Assembly: GCF_900112845.1 (NCBI RefSeq)
Contig: NZ_FONG01000026.1
Coordinates: 57,587 to 121,586, forward strand
Length of the DNA: 64,000 bases
From: Actinacidiphila alni
Lineage (GTDB): Bacteria > Actinomycetota > Actinomycetes > Streptomycetales > Streptomycetaceae
Reading direction: 5' to 3'
The notes beneath the pieces are model-generated. The model worked only from the letters and a program-made list of their open reading frames with translations, was not told the DNA's origin and made no database searches. The position numbers and the translations under genes were made by a program. This document shows, one piece after another, positions 1 to 6,827 of this stretch; position 1 is the stretch's first letter, and every line of letters begins with the position of its first letter.

Positions 1-342
1 GGACAGGGAGCGGAAGACCCGCACGAAGACCTCTTGGGTGAGATCCTCCGCGTCGTGCTGGTTGCCGGTCAGGCGGTACGCCAGCCGGTAGACCCGGGCA
101 CTGTGCGTGCTGACGATCTCCTCCCAGGAGGGAGGCGTCCACGCCTGAGCGTCCCCGTCGGTGGCGAACGTCGCGGTCGCGGTCGCGGGAGTGTTGTCGC
201 GTGAACGATCATCAGCAGTGTTGGTCACGGATTTCGGCTGTCCGGCGGACCGGAGAATACGCCTGAGCGTTCCCCTGTTGTCACCGGCCGCAGCCGCACC
301 TCCCCTGTCGGCTCTGGTGGTGTCCAGTAGAGCCCCTACCAT
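1..342 (-). CDS. sigE: ECF RNA polymerase sigma factor, M. tuberculosis SigE-like (N-terminal part, runs off left edge)
   Basis: Reads leftward and is cut by the window edge; 114 codons are visible. After a poorly structured N-terminal extension (residues 1-70), region 2 of an ECF sigma-70 factor is clear: SARVYRLAYRLTGNQHDAED followed by LTQEVFVRVF (about residues 81-110). I chose the ATG at 342 because GAGG lies just upstream and the extension is open throughout. A GTG at 228 (VTNTADD) is a plausible internal start. Family members direct RNA polymerase to envelope or oxidative stress promoters and are usually followed by an anti-sigma gene, here out of view. It is divergent from the O-methyltransferase gene, as in the M. 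tuberculosis sigE region. It is not the cse-linked Streptomyces sigma-E, whose sequence differs. Assignment to the ECF family is secure; the symbol follows the mycobacterial name. Confidence 0.85.
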   Translation of the reverse strand, partial: MVGALLDTTRADRGGAAAAGDNRGTLRRILRSAGQPKSVTNTADDRSRDNTPATATATFATDGDAQAWTPPSWEEIVSTHSARVYRLAYRLTGNQHDAEDLTQEVFVRVFRSLS

Positions 343-568
343 ATCCACCTCGCCCGTTAGCTCCGGATAAGTGCGCTGTTGCCATTGCCTTTCCGGGACT
401 TCCGCGGGCCGCGGAGGGCCGAAGTCGCCTTCCGCCCGTATCGTCCCGCCCGTATCAGTCCCGTATGCCTAACGCGCGGTCCCATCAGCGGGTTCCCGCC
501 CCCAGCGGATACAGTCGCCGGGCGGGCCGCAACTGTGACGGGAATCCACTGCGGACAGGGAGAGGGAC
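343..568. promoter_or_regulatory. divergent intergenic region between ECF sigma factor and O-methyltransferase
   Basis: This gap of 226 bases must carry the promoters of two divergent genes. It contains the repeated short motif CCCGTATC (near 437 and 451, with a third shortened copy near 462). No convincing -35/-10 pair stands out. The right end carries the purine-rich stretch ACAGGGAGAGG (555-565), which serves as ribosome binding site for the gene starting at 569. Confidence 0.4.
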
Positions 569-1204
569 ATTACCGGGAACCGGCAGGCGAGCTGGGCGTT
601 CGCCGACGCCTTCGTCGCCGAGGACGACGCCCTCATACGCGCCCGCGCCCGTGCCCACGCGGCGGGTCTGCGGCCGGTCTCGCCCGGCACCGGCGCGACG
701 CTGCGGCTGCTGGCCGCCGCGGGCGACGCGAAGTCGGTGGTGGAGATCGGCACCGGCACCGGGGTCTCCGGCATCCACCTGCTGCGCGGGATGCGCGCCG
801 ACGGTGTGCTGACCACCGTCGACACCGAGCCGGACCGGCTGCAACTGGCGCGCGAGGCGTACCGCGAGGCCGGTTTCGCGGCCAACCGCTCCCGGGTCAT
901 CCCCGGCCGCGCCCTGGACGTGCTGCCCCGGCTCACCGACGGCGGCTACGACCTGGTCTTCTGCGACGCCGACCGGCTGGAGTACGTGGACTATCTCGAC
1001 GAGGCGCTGCGGCTGCTGCGGCCGGGCGGCCTGGTCTGCTTCGAGGGCGCCTTCGCCCGCGGGCGCGCCCTGGACGCCGCGCACCAGGACCCGGAGTCGC
1101 TGCGGCTGCGCGAGCTGATGCGGGCGGTGCGGGACAGTCCGCGGCTCGCGCCGGTGCTGCTGCCGACCGACGACGGGCTGCTGTGCGCGGTGCGGCGCAA
1201 GTAA
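569..1204 (+). CDS. O-methyltransferase (class I SAM-dependent) with apparent ATT start
   Basis: Encodes about 211 aa of a SAM-dependent methyltransferase of the caffeoyl-CoA/catechol O-methyltransferase type. Motif I is VVEIGTGTGVSG (residues 57-68), an acidic ribose-binding position follows in TTVDTEPDR, and YDLVFCDADR is the metal/substrate loop. The N-terminus (TGNRQASWAFADAF) aligns with family members only if translation begins at the ATT at 569. An in-frame TGA lies at 536-538, there is no ATG, GTG or TTG between them, and the next GTG (737) would delete motif I. A good ribosome binding site (GGGAGAGG) sits 4-5 bases before the ATT. The gene lies divergent from the ECF sigma factor, as in mycobacteria (Rv1220c/Rv1221). 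The physiological substrate is unknown. Confidence 0.85.
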   Translation: MTGNRQASWAFADAFVAEDDALIRARARAHAAGLRPVSPGTGATLRLLAAAGDAKSVVEIGTGTGVSGIHLLRGMRADGVLTTVDTEPDRLQLAREAYREAGFAANRSRVIPGRALDVLPRLTDGGYDLVFCDADRLEYVDYLDEALRLLRPGGLVCFEGAFARGRALDAAHQDPESLRLRELMRAVRDSPRLAPVLLPTDDGLLCAVRRK

Positions 1205-1307
1205 CGCGTGCGGCCGCGGGCGCGGAATGGCGGGACCGTACGACGACGGCCCCGCGCACGGAGGAAATCCGTGAACGGGGCCGTGACGAATTGTGGGACC
1301 GCTGGTC

Positions 1308-1475
1308 TCAGGCGATGGCCTTCTTCAACGCGTCGCCGAGGGCATCCGCCTCGTCCGGGGTCAGCTCGACAACAAGCCGCCCGCCGCCCTCAAGCGGAAC
1401 GCGCATGATGATGCTCCGCCCCTCCTTGGTCACCTCGAGCGGGCCGTCACCCGTCCGCGGCTTCATGGCCGCCAT
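1308..1475 (-). CDS. DUF3117 domain-containing small protein
   Basis: A 55-aa protein beginning MAAMKPRTGDGPLEVTKEGR and ending in a basic/hydrophobic tail. It is almost all DUF3117, a family found throughout actinobacteria and of unknown function. I chose the internal ATG at 1475 rather than the longer frame (start 1514) because AAGGGGAACG is correctly spaced before it and the family begins MAAMK. It is the equivalent of Rv1211, and its neighbours keep the mycobacterial order. Monocistronic; the 268 bases upstream separate it from the divergent enoyl-CoA hydratase gene. Confidence 0.85.
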   Translation of the reverse strand: MAAMKPRTGDGPLEVTKEGRSIIMRVPLEGGGRLVVELTPDEADALGDALKKAIA

Positions 1476-1665
1476 GCTCGTTCCCCTTCCTGAAACCAGC
1501 TCGGACTCGAACACATTGGTTCTCGGCCATTATCCCGCATCGATCGTCCCGATGACCAACGGCGGTCGTATTTCGTTCGGCAAGGCCCCTCCCCAAAACC
1601 GGCCAATTCGCCGAGCGCGCATGGATCGGCCGGGTGGGCCAAGCCTATCGGCCGGGTCCGACGTT

Positions 1666-1677
1666 TGACGTACGTCA
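1666..1677. promoter_or_regulatory. perfect 12-bp palindrome TGACGTACGTCA upstream of enoyl-CoA hydratase
   Basis: TGACGTACGTCA is a perfect dyad located 66 bases before the hydratase start, in the shared intergenic region with the DUF3117 gene. Its position suits an operator for a dimeric repressor. No regulator gene is adjacent, so the binding protein is unknown. Confidence 0.4.
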
Positions 1678-1743
1678 CATGCCCGGGCGCCGCGATGTCC
1701 GGCATTCTGGCCAGGACCGATGCCGCGACGAAGGGGTTCTGCC

Positions 1744-2526
1744 ATGGCCGACAGCGTTCTGTACGAGGTGACCGAGGGGCTCGCGACCGTCACTTTCAAC
1801 CGTCCGGAAGCGATGAACGCGCTCGACACGGACACCAAGAACGCGCTGCGGGACGCTCTGCGGGAGGCGGCCGGGGACACGGCGGTGCGGGCGGTGCTGC
1901 TGACCGGGACGGGGCGGGCCTTCTGCGTCGGGCAGGACTTGAAGGAGCATGTCGCCGTGCTGGCGGCGGGCGGCGGCATGACGACGGTCTCCGAGCACTA
2001 CAACCCGATCGTCACGGCGATCGCGACCATGGACAAGCCCGTGGTGGCGGGGGTGAACGGGGTCGCCGCGGGCGCCGGGGCCGGGTTCGCCTTCGCGGCG
2101 GACTACCGGGTGGTGGCGGACACCGCGGCCTTCAACACGTCCTTCGCCGGGGTGGCGCTCAGCGCGGACTCGGGTGTGTCGTGGACGCTGCCGCGGCTGG
2201 TCGGGCAGAGCCGGGCCTCGGACCTGCTGCTCTTCCCGCGGTCGGTGGGCGCCGAGGAGGCGCTTGCGCTGGGCATCGCGAACCGGGTGGTGCCCGCGGC
2301 CGAGCTGGCGGCCGAGGCCGCGGCCGTCGCCCGCCGCCTCGCCGACGGGCCCACCGTCGCGTACGCGGCCATCAAGGCCGCCCTCGCGTACGGCGCCGCC
2401 CATTCCCTCCCCGACACCCTCGCCCTGGAGGACACCCTCCAAACCCGCGCCGGCTCCTCCGCCGACCACCGCATCGCGGTCGACGCCTTCCTCAAGAAGG
2501 AGGCCCCGAAGTACGTGGGCCACTGA
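1744..2526 (+). CDS. enoyl-CoA hydratase/isomerase family protein
   Basis: A 260-aa crotonase-fold protein. The start at 1744 (MADSVLYEV) follows GAAGGGG at good spacing. The oxyanion-hole segments are GRAFCVGQDLKEH (about residue 65) and VAGVNGVAAGAGAGFAFAAD (about residue 105). The sequence then runs into the usual helix FNTSFAGVALSADSG, which resembles PaaG-type isomerases with GQDL and an Asp in the later active-site helix rather than the paired Glu of classic hydratases. It probably acts on an acyl-CoA in fatty-acid or phenylacetate breakdown; the exact substrate cannot be read from sequence. Transcribed alone, with a 12-bp palindrome upstream and a long inverted repeat downstream. Confidence 0.88.
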   Translation: MADSVLYEVTEGLATVTFNRPEAMNALDTDTKNALRDALREAAGDTAVRAVLLTGTGRAFCVGQDLKEHVAVLAAGGGMTTVSEHYNPIVTAIATMDKPVVAGVNGVAAGAGAGFAFAADYRVVADTAAFNTSFAGVALSADSGVSWTLPRLVGQSRASDLLLFPRSVGAEEALALGIANRVVPAAELAAEAAAVARRLADGPTVAYAAIKAALAYGAAHSLPDTLALEDTLQTRAGSSADHRIAVDAFLKKEAPKYVGH

Positions 2527-2554
2527 GGGGAGCGCTCATAGCCGCTGGGCCTGG

Positions 2555-2674
2555 TCCTCAATCGCCGGACGGGCTTGATGGGGCGGGGATATGGCATCCC
2601 CGGCGCGGGGCACGGCTTCGCGGGGCCGGGCAGCCCGCCCGCGCTCATTGACCAGCCCGTCCGGCGATTGAGGA
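2555..2674. repeat. 21-bp perfect inverted repeat with 78-bp spacer
   Basis: The arms at 2555-2575 and 2654-2674 are exact reverse complements; the core is CTCAATCGCCGGACGGGC. This matches an intergenic repeat type seen many times in Streptomyces chromosomes. It lies between the convergent hydratase and tag genes and could act as a bidirectional terminator. Confidence 0.75.
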
Positions 2675-2718
2675 CCCCCGTCCGGGGAGGACATACAGGG
2701 CGGGTGGGTGGGGAAGGC

Positions 2719-3330
2719 TCAGCGGGCGGTGCAGGTGGGGAGGTGGTCGTTGACGAGGCCGCAGGCTTGCATCAGGGCGTAGGCCGTGGTGGGGCCGACG
2801 AAGCGGAAGCCGTGGGATTTGAGGGCCTTGGCGAGGGCGACGGACTCGGGCGTGGTGGCGGGCACGTCGGACAGGCGCCGGGGGCCGGGCCGGGTCGCCG
2901 GGTCCGGCGCGAAGGACCAGATCAGGCCGTCGAGCCCGCCCTCGTAGGAGTCCCGCACCCCGCGCGCGGCGGCCGCGTTGACGACGGCCGCCGCGATCTT
3001 CGCCCGGTTCCGGATGATCCCCTCGTCCAGCAGCAGCCGCGCCTCGTCCTCCGCCGTGAAAGCGGCCACCTCGTCGATCGCGAACCCCGCGAAAGCGGCC
3101 CGGAAATTCTCCCGCCGCCGCAGAATCGTGATCCACGAGAGCCCGGACTGGAACGCCTCCAGGCAGATCCGTTCGAACAGCGCGTCGTCCCCGTGCACCG
3201 GCTTGCCCCACTCGGTGTCGTGGTACGCCACGTAATCCGGTGTGGACAGCCCCCACGGGCAGCGCGCGAGCCCGTCGGGCCCGACGACCGTCCCGTCCTC
3301 GCGCACCGCCGCGGGCGCCGCCTCACTCAC
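2719..3330 (-). CDS. tag: DNA-3-methyladenine glycosylase I
   Basis: A 203-aa Tag-family base-excision glycosylase that removes 3-methyladenine from alkylated DNA. The start is a GTG at 3330 that overlaps the stop of the upstream gene (GTGAGTGA). The core begins CPWGLSTPDYVAYHDTEWG (residues 24-42) and continues CLEAFQSGLSWITILRRREN and IIRNRAKIAA, all as in E. coli Tag. The zinc ligands are conserved: Cys24, His37 and the His/Cys pair in CGLVNDHLPTC near the C-terminus. It has about 20 extra N-terminal residues compared with E. coli. Translationally coupled to the DivIVA-like gene, an arrangement shared with Rv1210-Rv1209. Confidence 0.95.
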   Translation of the reverse strand: MSEAAPAAVREDGTVVGPDGLARCPWGLSTPDYVAYHDTEWGKPVHGDDALFERICLEAFQSGLSWITILRRRENFRAAFAGFAIDEVAAFTAEDEARLLLDEGIIRNRAKIAAAVVNAAAARGVRDSYEGGLDGLIWSFAPDPATRPGPRRLSDVPATTPESVALAKALKSHGFRFVGPTTAYALMQACGLVNDHLPTCTAR

Positions 3331-3682
3331 CGGCGTCGTCCCGCCGCGCGGGCCCCTCGTCCTTGGTGAGCGACGGCGCCCCCACCGCACTGGCCTGCGC
3401 CCCGGCGAGCGTGGCCTCCAGCTCGGCGATCCGCGCGTCGCGCTCGGCGAGTTCCGCCCCGAGCCGGTCGAGCACCTCGTCGACGTCGAGCATGCGGTAG
3501 CCGCGTACCGCGATCGGCAGCCGTACGGCGTCGATGTCGGAGCGGACCAGCGGGCGGTCCGGCGGCAGCCGGTCCTCGATCCGGTCGGGCTCGGAGTCCC
3601 GCAGCGTGCCACCGTCGCCGAGCACGGCCATTGCCACCGCGGCGACCACCGCGACCAGCGCGATGAGCATGAACCAGAACAA
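3323..3682 (-). CDS. membrane-anchored DivIVA-domain protein
   Basis: A 119-aa protein with one N-terminal membrane segment (MFWFMLIALVAVVAAVAMAV, residues 1-20). A short linker leads to a DivIVA-like element RSDIDAVRLPIAVRGYRMLD with VDEVLDRLGAEL (about residues 47-78), then a short coiled coil and a charged tail. Translation probably begins at the TTG at 3682, preceded by GGGAGATCGAC. DivIVA-family proteins recognise curved membranes and organise polar growth, but this small form is far shorter than Wag31/DivIVA and its role is not established. It overlaps tag by 8 bases, so the two are likely co-expressed. Confidence 0.85.
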   Translation of the reverse strand: MFWFMLIALVAVVAAVAMAVLGDGGTLRDSEPDRIEDRLPPDRPLVRSDIDAVRLPIAVRGYRMLDVDEVLDRLGAELAERDARIAELEATLAGAQASAVGAPSLTKDEGPARRDDAGE

Positions 3683-3766
3683 GTCGATCTCCCGGGTCGG
3701 TCCCTCATGCCTTCATGTCAGGCACGATCGTGCCACGATCGCATGAGTCTGAGATGAGGAGCGGCA

Positions 3767-4630
3767 GTGGCACTTCGGCTGGGCACCCGGGAATTCGCGG
3801 ATCGGGAGCCGGTGATCATGGCGATCGTGAACCGTACGCCGGATTCGTTCTACGACCAGGGCGCCACTTTCACCGACGAACCGGCGCTGGAGCGGGTCGC
3901 GGCGGCGGTCGCGGAGGGCGCGGCGATCATCGACATCGGCGGGGTGAAGGCGGGCCCGGGCGAAGAGGTGTCGGCGGCCGAGGAGATCCGCCGTACGGTC
4001 GATTTCGTCGCCGAGGTGCGCCGCCACCACCCCGATGTGGTGATCAGCGTCGACACCTGGCGGCACGAGGTCGGCGAGGCGGTCTGCGAGGCGGGCGCCG
4101 ATCTGCTGAACGACGCGTGGGGCGGCGTCGACCCGAAGCTGGCGGAGGTCGCGGCGCGGTACGGCGTCGGCCTGGTCTGCACGCACGCGGGCGGGGCGCA
4201 GCCGCGGACGCGGCCGCACCGGATCGGCTACGAGGACGTGATGGCCGACATCCTGCGGGTCACGGTGGGCCTGGCCGAGCGGGCGGCGGCGCTGGGCGTG
4301 CCGCGCGAGGGCATCCTGATCGACCCGGGGCACGACTTCGGCAAGAACACCCGGCACTCGCTGGAGGCGACCCGGCGGCTGCCGGAGATGGCCGCCACGG
4401 GCTGGCCGGTGCTGGTGTCGCTGTCCAACAAGGACTTCGTCGGCGAGACGCTGGACCGCCCGGTCAAGGAGCGCCTGATCGGCACCCTGGCGACCACGGC
4501 GGTCTCGGCCTGGCTGGGCGCGCAGGTCTACCGGGTGCACGAGGTCGCCGAGACCCGGCAGGTGCTGGACATGGTGGCGTCCATCGCGGGCCGGCGTCCG
4601 CCGGCGGTGGCCAGGCGCGGCCTGGCCTGA
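3767..4630 (+). CDS. folP: dihydropteroate synthase homologue, FolP2-like
   Basis: A 287-aa TIM-barrel protein of the pterin-binding family; the GTG start follows GAGGAGCGGCA. The pterin-site Asn, Asp and Lys are visible in NRTPDSF (22-28), DLLNDAWGG (112-120) and SLSNKDF (218-224). Two loops that form the active site of true dihydropteroate synthases are altered: DIGGVKAGPG (56-65) replaces the usual GGESTRPG, and LIDPGHDFGKN (184-194) replaces LDPGIGFGK. This matches the mycobacterial FolP2 subgroup next to tag and the DivIVA-like gene; FolP2 of M. tuberculosis is reported not to behave as a working dihydropteroate synthase. Folate synthesis is therefore possible but not assured. Confidence 0.85.
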   Translation: MALRLGTREFADREPVIMAIVNRTPDSFYDQGATFTDEPALERVAAAVAEGAAIIDIGGVKAGPGEEVSAAEEIRRTVDFVAEVRRHHPDVVISVDTWRHEVGEAVCEAGADLLNDAWGGVDPKLAEVAARYGVGLVCTHAGGAQPRTRPHRIGYEDVMADILRVTVGLAERAAALGVPREGILIDPGHDFGKNTRHSLEATRRLPEMAATGWPVLVSLSNKDFVGETLDRPVKERLIGTLATTAVSAWLGAQVYRVHEVAETRQVLDMVASIAGRRPPAVARRGLA

Positions 4631-4649
4631 CCACCGCCGCGCGTGAGCG

Positions 4650-5537
4650 CTACGCGCTCTCCTTCGTCACCCGGGCCACGGCCTCGTCCACGTCGTCCGT
4701 GACGTGGAAGAGGTCGAGGTCGGCGGCGGACGCCTTGCCGCCGGCGATGAGGGTGGAGCGGATCCAGTCGACCAGGCCGCCCCAGTAGGCGGTGCCGAAG
4801 AGCACGATCGGGAAGCGCGTGACCTTCTTGGTCTGGACGAGGGTGAGCGCCTCGAAGAGTTCGTCGAGCGTGCCGAAGCCGCCGGGCAGCACGACGAAGC
4901 CGCGCGCGTACTTCACGAACATCGTCTTGCGGACGAAGAAGTAGCGGAAGTTGACGCCGATGTCGACGTAGGGGTTGAGGCCCTGCTCGAAGGGCAGCTC
5001 GATGCCGAGGCCGACGGAGACGCCGCCCGCCTCCAGGGCGCCCTTGTTGGCGGCCTCCATGGCGCCGGGGCCGCCGCCGGTGATGACGGCGAAGCCCGCC
5101 TCGGTCAGCGCGCGGCCGATCCGTACGCCGGCCGCGTATTCGGCGGAGTCCACCGGGGTGCGGGCCGAGCCGAAGACGCTGACGGCCGGGCCGAGTTCGG
5201 CCAGCGCGCCGAAGCCCTCGACGAATTCGGACTGGATCCGCATGACCCGCCAGGGGTCGCTGTGCACCCAGTCGGACTCGCCGCGGCTGTCCAGCAGCCG
5301 CTGGTCGGTGGTGCCGGGCTGGACGGCGCCGCGCCGCCGGACGACGGGTCCGGTGTGGCGTTCGGGCCAGCCCCTGCCGGTCAGGACGGCCTCGGCCGCC
5401 TCGTTGGCCGCCGCGGCCGCGTCCTGCGCGTCGCGTACGTCCGGGTCACGCGCGTCCCGCGCGTCGATCACGTGGTCGGACTTCCCGGAATCCCCGAATA
5501 CGGATTCCCCGAAAGCTCCCTTGTCTGCGTCGGTCAT
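4650..5537 (-). CDS. TIGR00730 Rossmann-fold protein, LOG family (cytokinin riboside 5'-monophosphate phosphoribohydrolase-like)
   Basis: A 295-aa protein. The LOG signatures are intact: GGGPGAMEAANKGALEAGG (154-172) and PGGFGTLDELFEAL (218-231), preceded by VSVFGSART. Proteins of this family, long misnamed lysine decarboxylases, cleave nucleoside 5'-monophosphates such as N6-modified AMP to free bases. About 90 N-terminal residues precede the fold; they are acidic and contain short RDA/RDP repeats not seen in the compact plant enzymes. The equivalent mycobacterial gene, Rv1205, makes cytokinins. It converges on the folP-like gene with a 19-base gap. Confidence 0.9.
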   Translation of the reverse strand: MTDADKGAFGESVFGDSGKSDHVIDARDARDPDVRDAQDAAAAANEAAEAVLTGRGWPERHTGPVVRRRGAVQPGTTDQRLLDSRGESDWVHSDPWRVMRIQSEFVEGFGALAELGPAVSVFGSARTPVDSAEYAAGVRIGRALTEAGFAVITGGGPGAMEAANKGALEAGGVSVGLGIELPFEQGLNPYVDIGVNFRYFFVRKTMFVKYARGFVVLPGGFGTLDELFEALTLVQTKKVTRFPIVLFGTAYWGGLVDWIRSTLIAGGKASAADLDLFHVTDDVDEAVARVTKESA

Positions 5538-5553
5538 ACCGGAAGCGTACGCA

Positions 5554-6642
5554 TCAAGGGGCCGCCGACGGCGCCAACGGGACGGCCCGTGGCGCCTCGA
5601 TCCGGCCGCTGACCCAGGTGAAGGCGGCCGGGAACATGCCCGCCCAGGTCTTCCAGTTGTGGCCGCCGTTGTCGATCCGCAGGGTGGTGACGACGGTCGG
5701 CGGGTGGCAGGCGCTGGTGATCCAGTCGGCGAATTTCGGCGGGCTCTCCGGGTCCTGCTTGCTGGACTCGACGAGTATCTGCACGTCGGGGTTGGTGTTG
5801 CGGGCCAGCCAGACCGGCGAGCGGGCGCCGCGCGCGGCCTGCTCGGGGTTGTCGGGGGCCATGGCGGCGCCGGCCGCGAACCGGTCGGGGTGTTCCAGCG
5901 CGAGCCGGGCGGCGCAGTAGCCGCCGGTCGATATCCCCATCACGGCCCAGCCGCGCGGGGCGGGCAGCGTACGGAAATTGTGCGCGATGGTCTGCACGAC
6001 GTCGTCGGTGAGCCAGGTGCTGACGTGGCTCTTGCCGGGCACGTCGGCGCAGCCGGTGTTGACCCGGTCGGGGGTGATGGTGGGCAGCACGAGTATCGCG
6101 GGCTCGGCGCGGCCCGCGGTGATCTCGTTCTGCATGATCCGGCCGAGCCGCATGCCGCGCAGGAAGCTGTGCGGGGTGCCGGGTATGCCGTGCAGCACCT
6201 CGATGACGGGGAAGCGGGTGTGCGCGTACTCCGCCTTCTTGTACTGCGGTGGCGTCCAGACGATGACGTCGCCCTTGGTGCCGGATTTCCAGCCGCGGAC
6301 GCTGGCCTTCTCGAAGCCCTGGGAGTAGGAGGCGAATTTCACCCGGTAGTCGGGCTTGGTGGGGGTGGGCGTGGGGCCGGGGCCCGCGAGGGGCTTGCCG
6401 CCGCCGCTGTTGGCGTTGCCGAGCAGGTCGTCCCAGGAGGCGTAGAAGCCGTTCTCGTTGTTGACGGTGACCATGACCACGAAGATCGCGGTGACCTGGC
6501 AGAGGACGATCATGCCGACCCGCGCGGCGACCCGTAGCGGCCGCGGGCCCCGCACCCGTGGCCAGAGCAGTACCGCGCCGGCCACCGCGGCGACCGCGAC
6601 GACCAGGAGCGTCACCGCGAAGGTTCTGCTGGTCAGTCCCAC
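5554..6642 (-). CDS. membrane-anchored esterase (esterase D/antigen 85-type alpha/beta hydrolase)
   Basis: About 362 aa. I start it at the GTG at 6642 (VGLTSRTFAVTLL), which has GAAGAGG upstream; the longer frame to 6726 lacks this. Two membrane helices lie within the first 60 residues (TFAVTLLVVAVAAVAGAVLL and MIVLCQVTAIFVVMVTV). A proline/threonine-rich linker follows, then an extracytoplasmic hydrolase domain. VIEVLHGIPG is the oxyanion strand, GISTGGYCAARLAL holds the nucleophile Ser, and DNGGHNWKTW carries the catalytic His. This resembles the antigen 85/esterase D family. Substrate unknown; acyl-sugar or peptide esters are possible. Downstream of dapE on the same strand but separated by 185 bases. 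Confidence 0.85.
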   Translation of the reverse strand: MGLTSRTFAVTLLVVAVAAVAGAVLLWPRVRGPRPLRVAARVGMIVLCQVTAIFVVMVTVNNENGFYASWDDLLGNANSGGGKPLAGPGPTPTPTKPDYRVKFASYSQGFEKASVRGWKSGTKGDVIVWTPPQYKKAEYAHTRFPVIEVLHGIPGTPHSFLRGMRLGRIMQNEITAGRAEPAILVLPTITPDRVNTGCADVPGKSHVSTWLTDDVVQTIAHNFRTLPAPRGWAVMGISTGGYCAARLALEHPDRFAAGAAMAPDNPEQAARGARSPVWLARNTNPDVQILVESSKQDPESPPKFADWITSACHPPTVVTTLRIDNGGHNWKTWAGMFPAAFTWVSGRIEAPRAVPLAPSAAP

Positions 6643-6827
6643 GACACGCCTCTTCCCCCACCCGGTTGCGCACTCGTCCAGAAGTGCTCCGATCACACCA
6701 TGCCGGGAGAAAGGACCGATGGGCACCCCTGTTCGGTTGCTCCGGCCGGGAGTGACGCGCGGGACACACGGCGGGCGGTGGGGCCGTCAGGACGCCGGGG
6801 GCTTCAGGCAATGGGGCCGTCGCGGCC

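Noticed and set aside
379..1668. Long open frame across the sigma/O-MT/DUF3117 region
   Set aside because: Arg/Ala/Gly-rich composition with no domain; it crosses genes on both strands and is an out-of-frame product of high GC.
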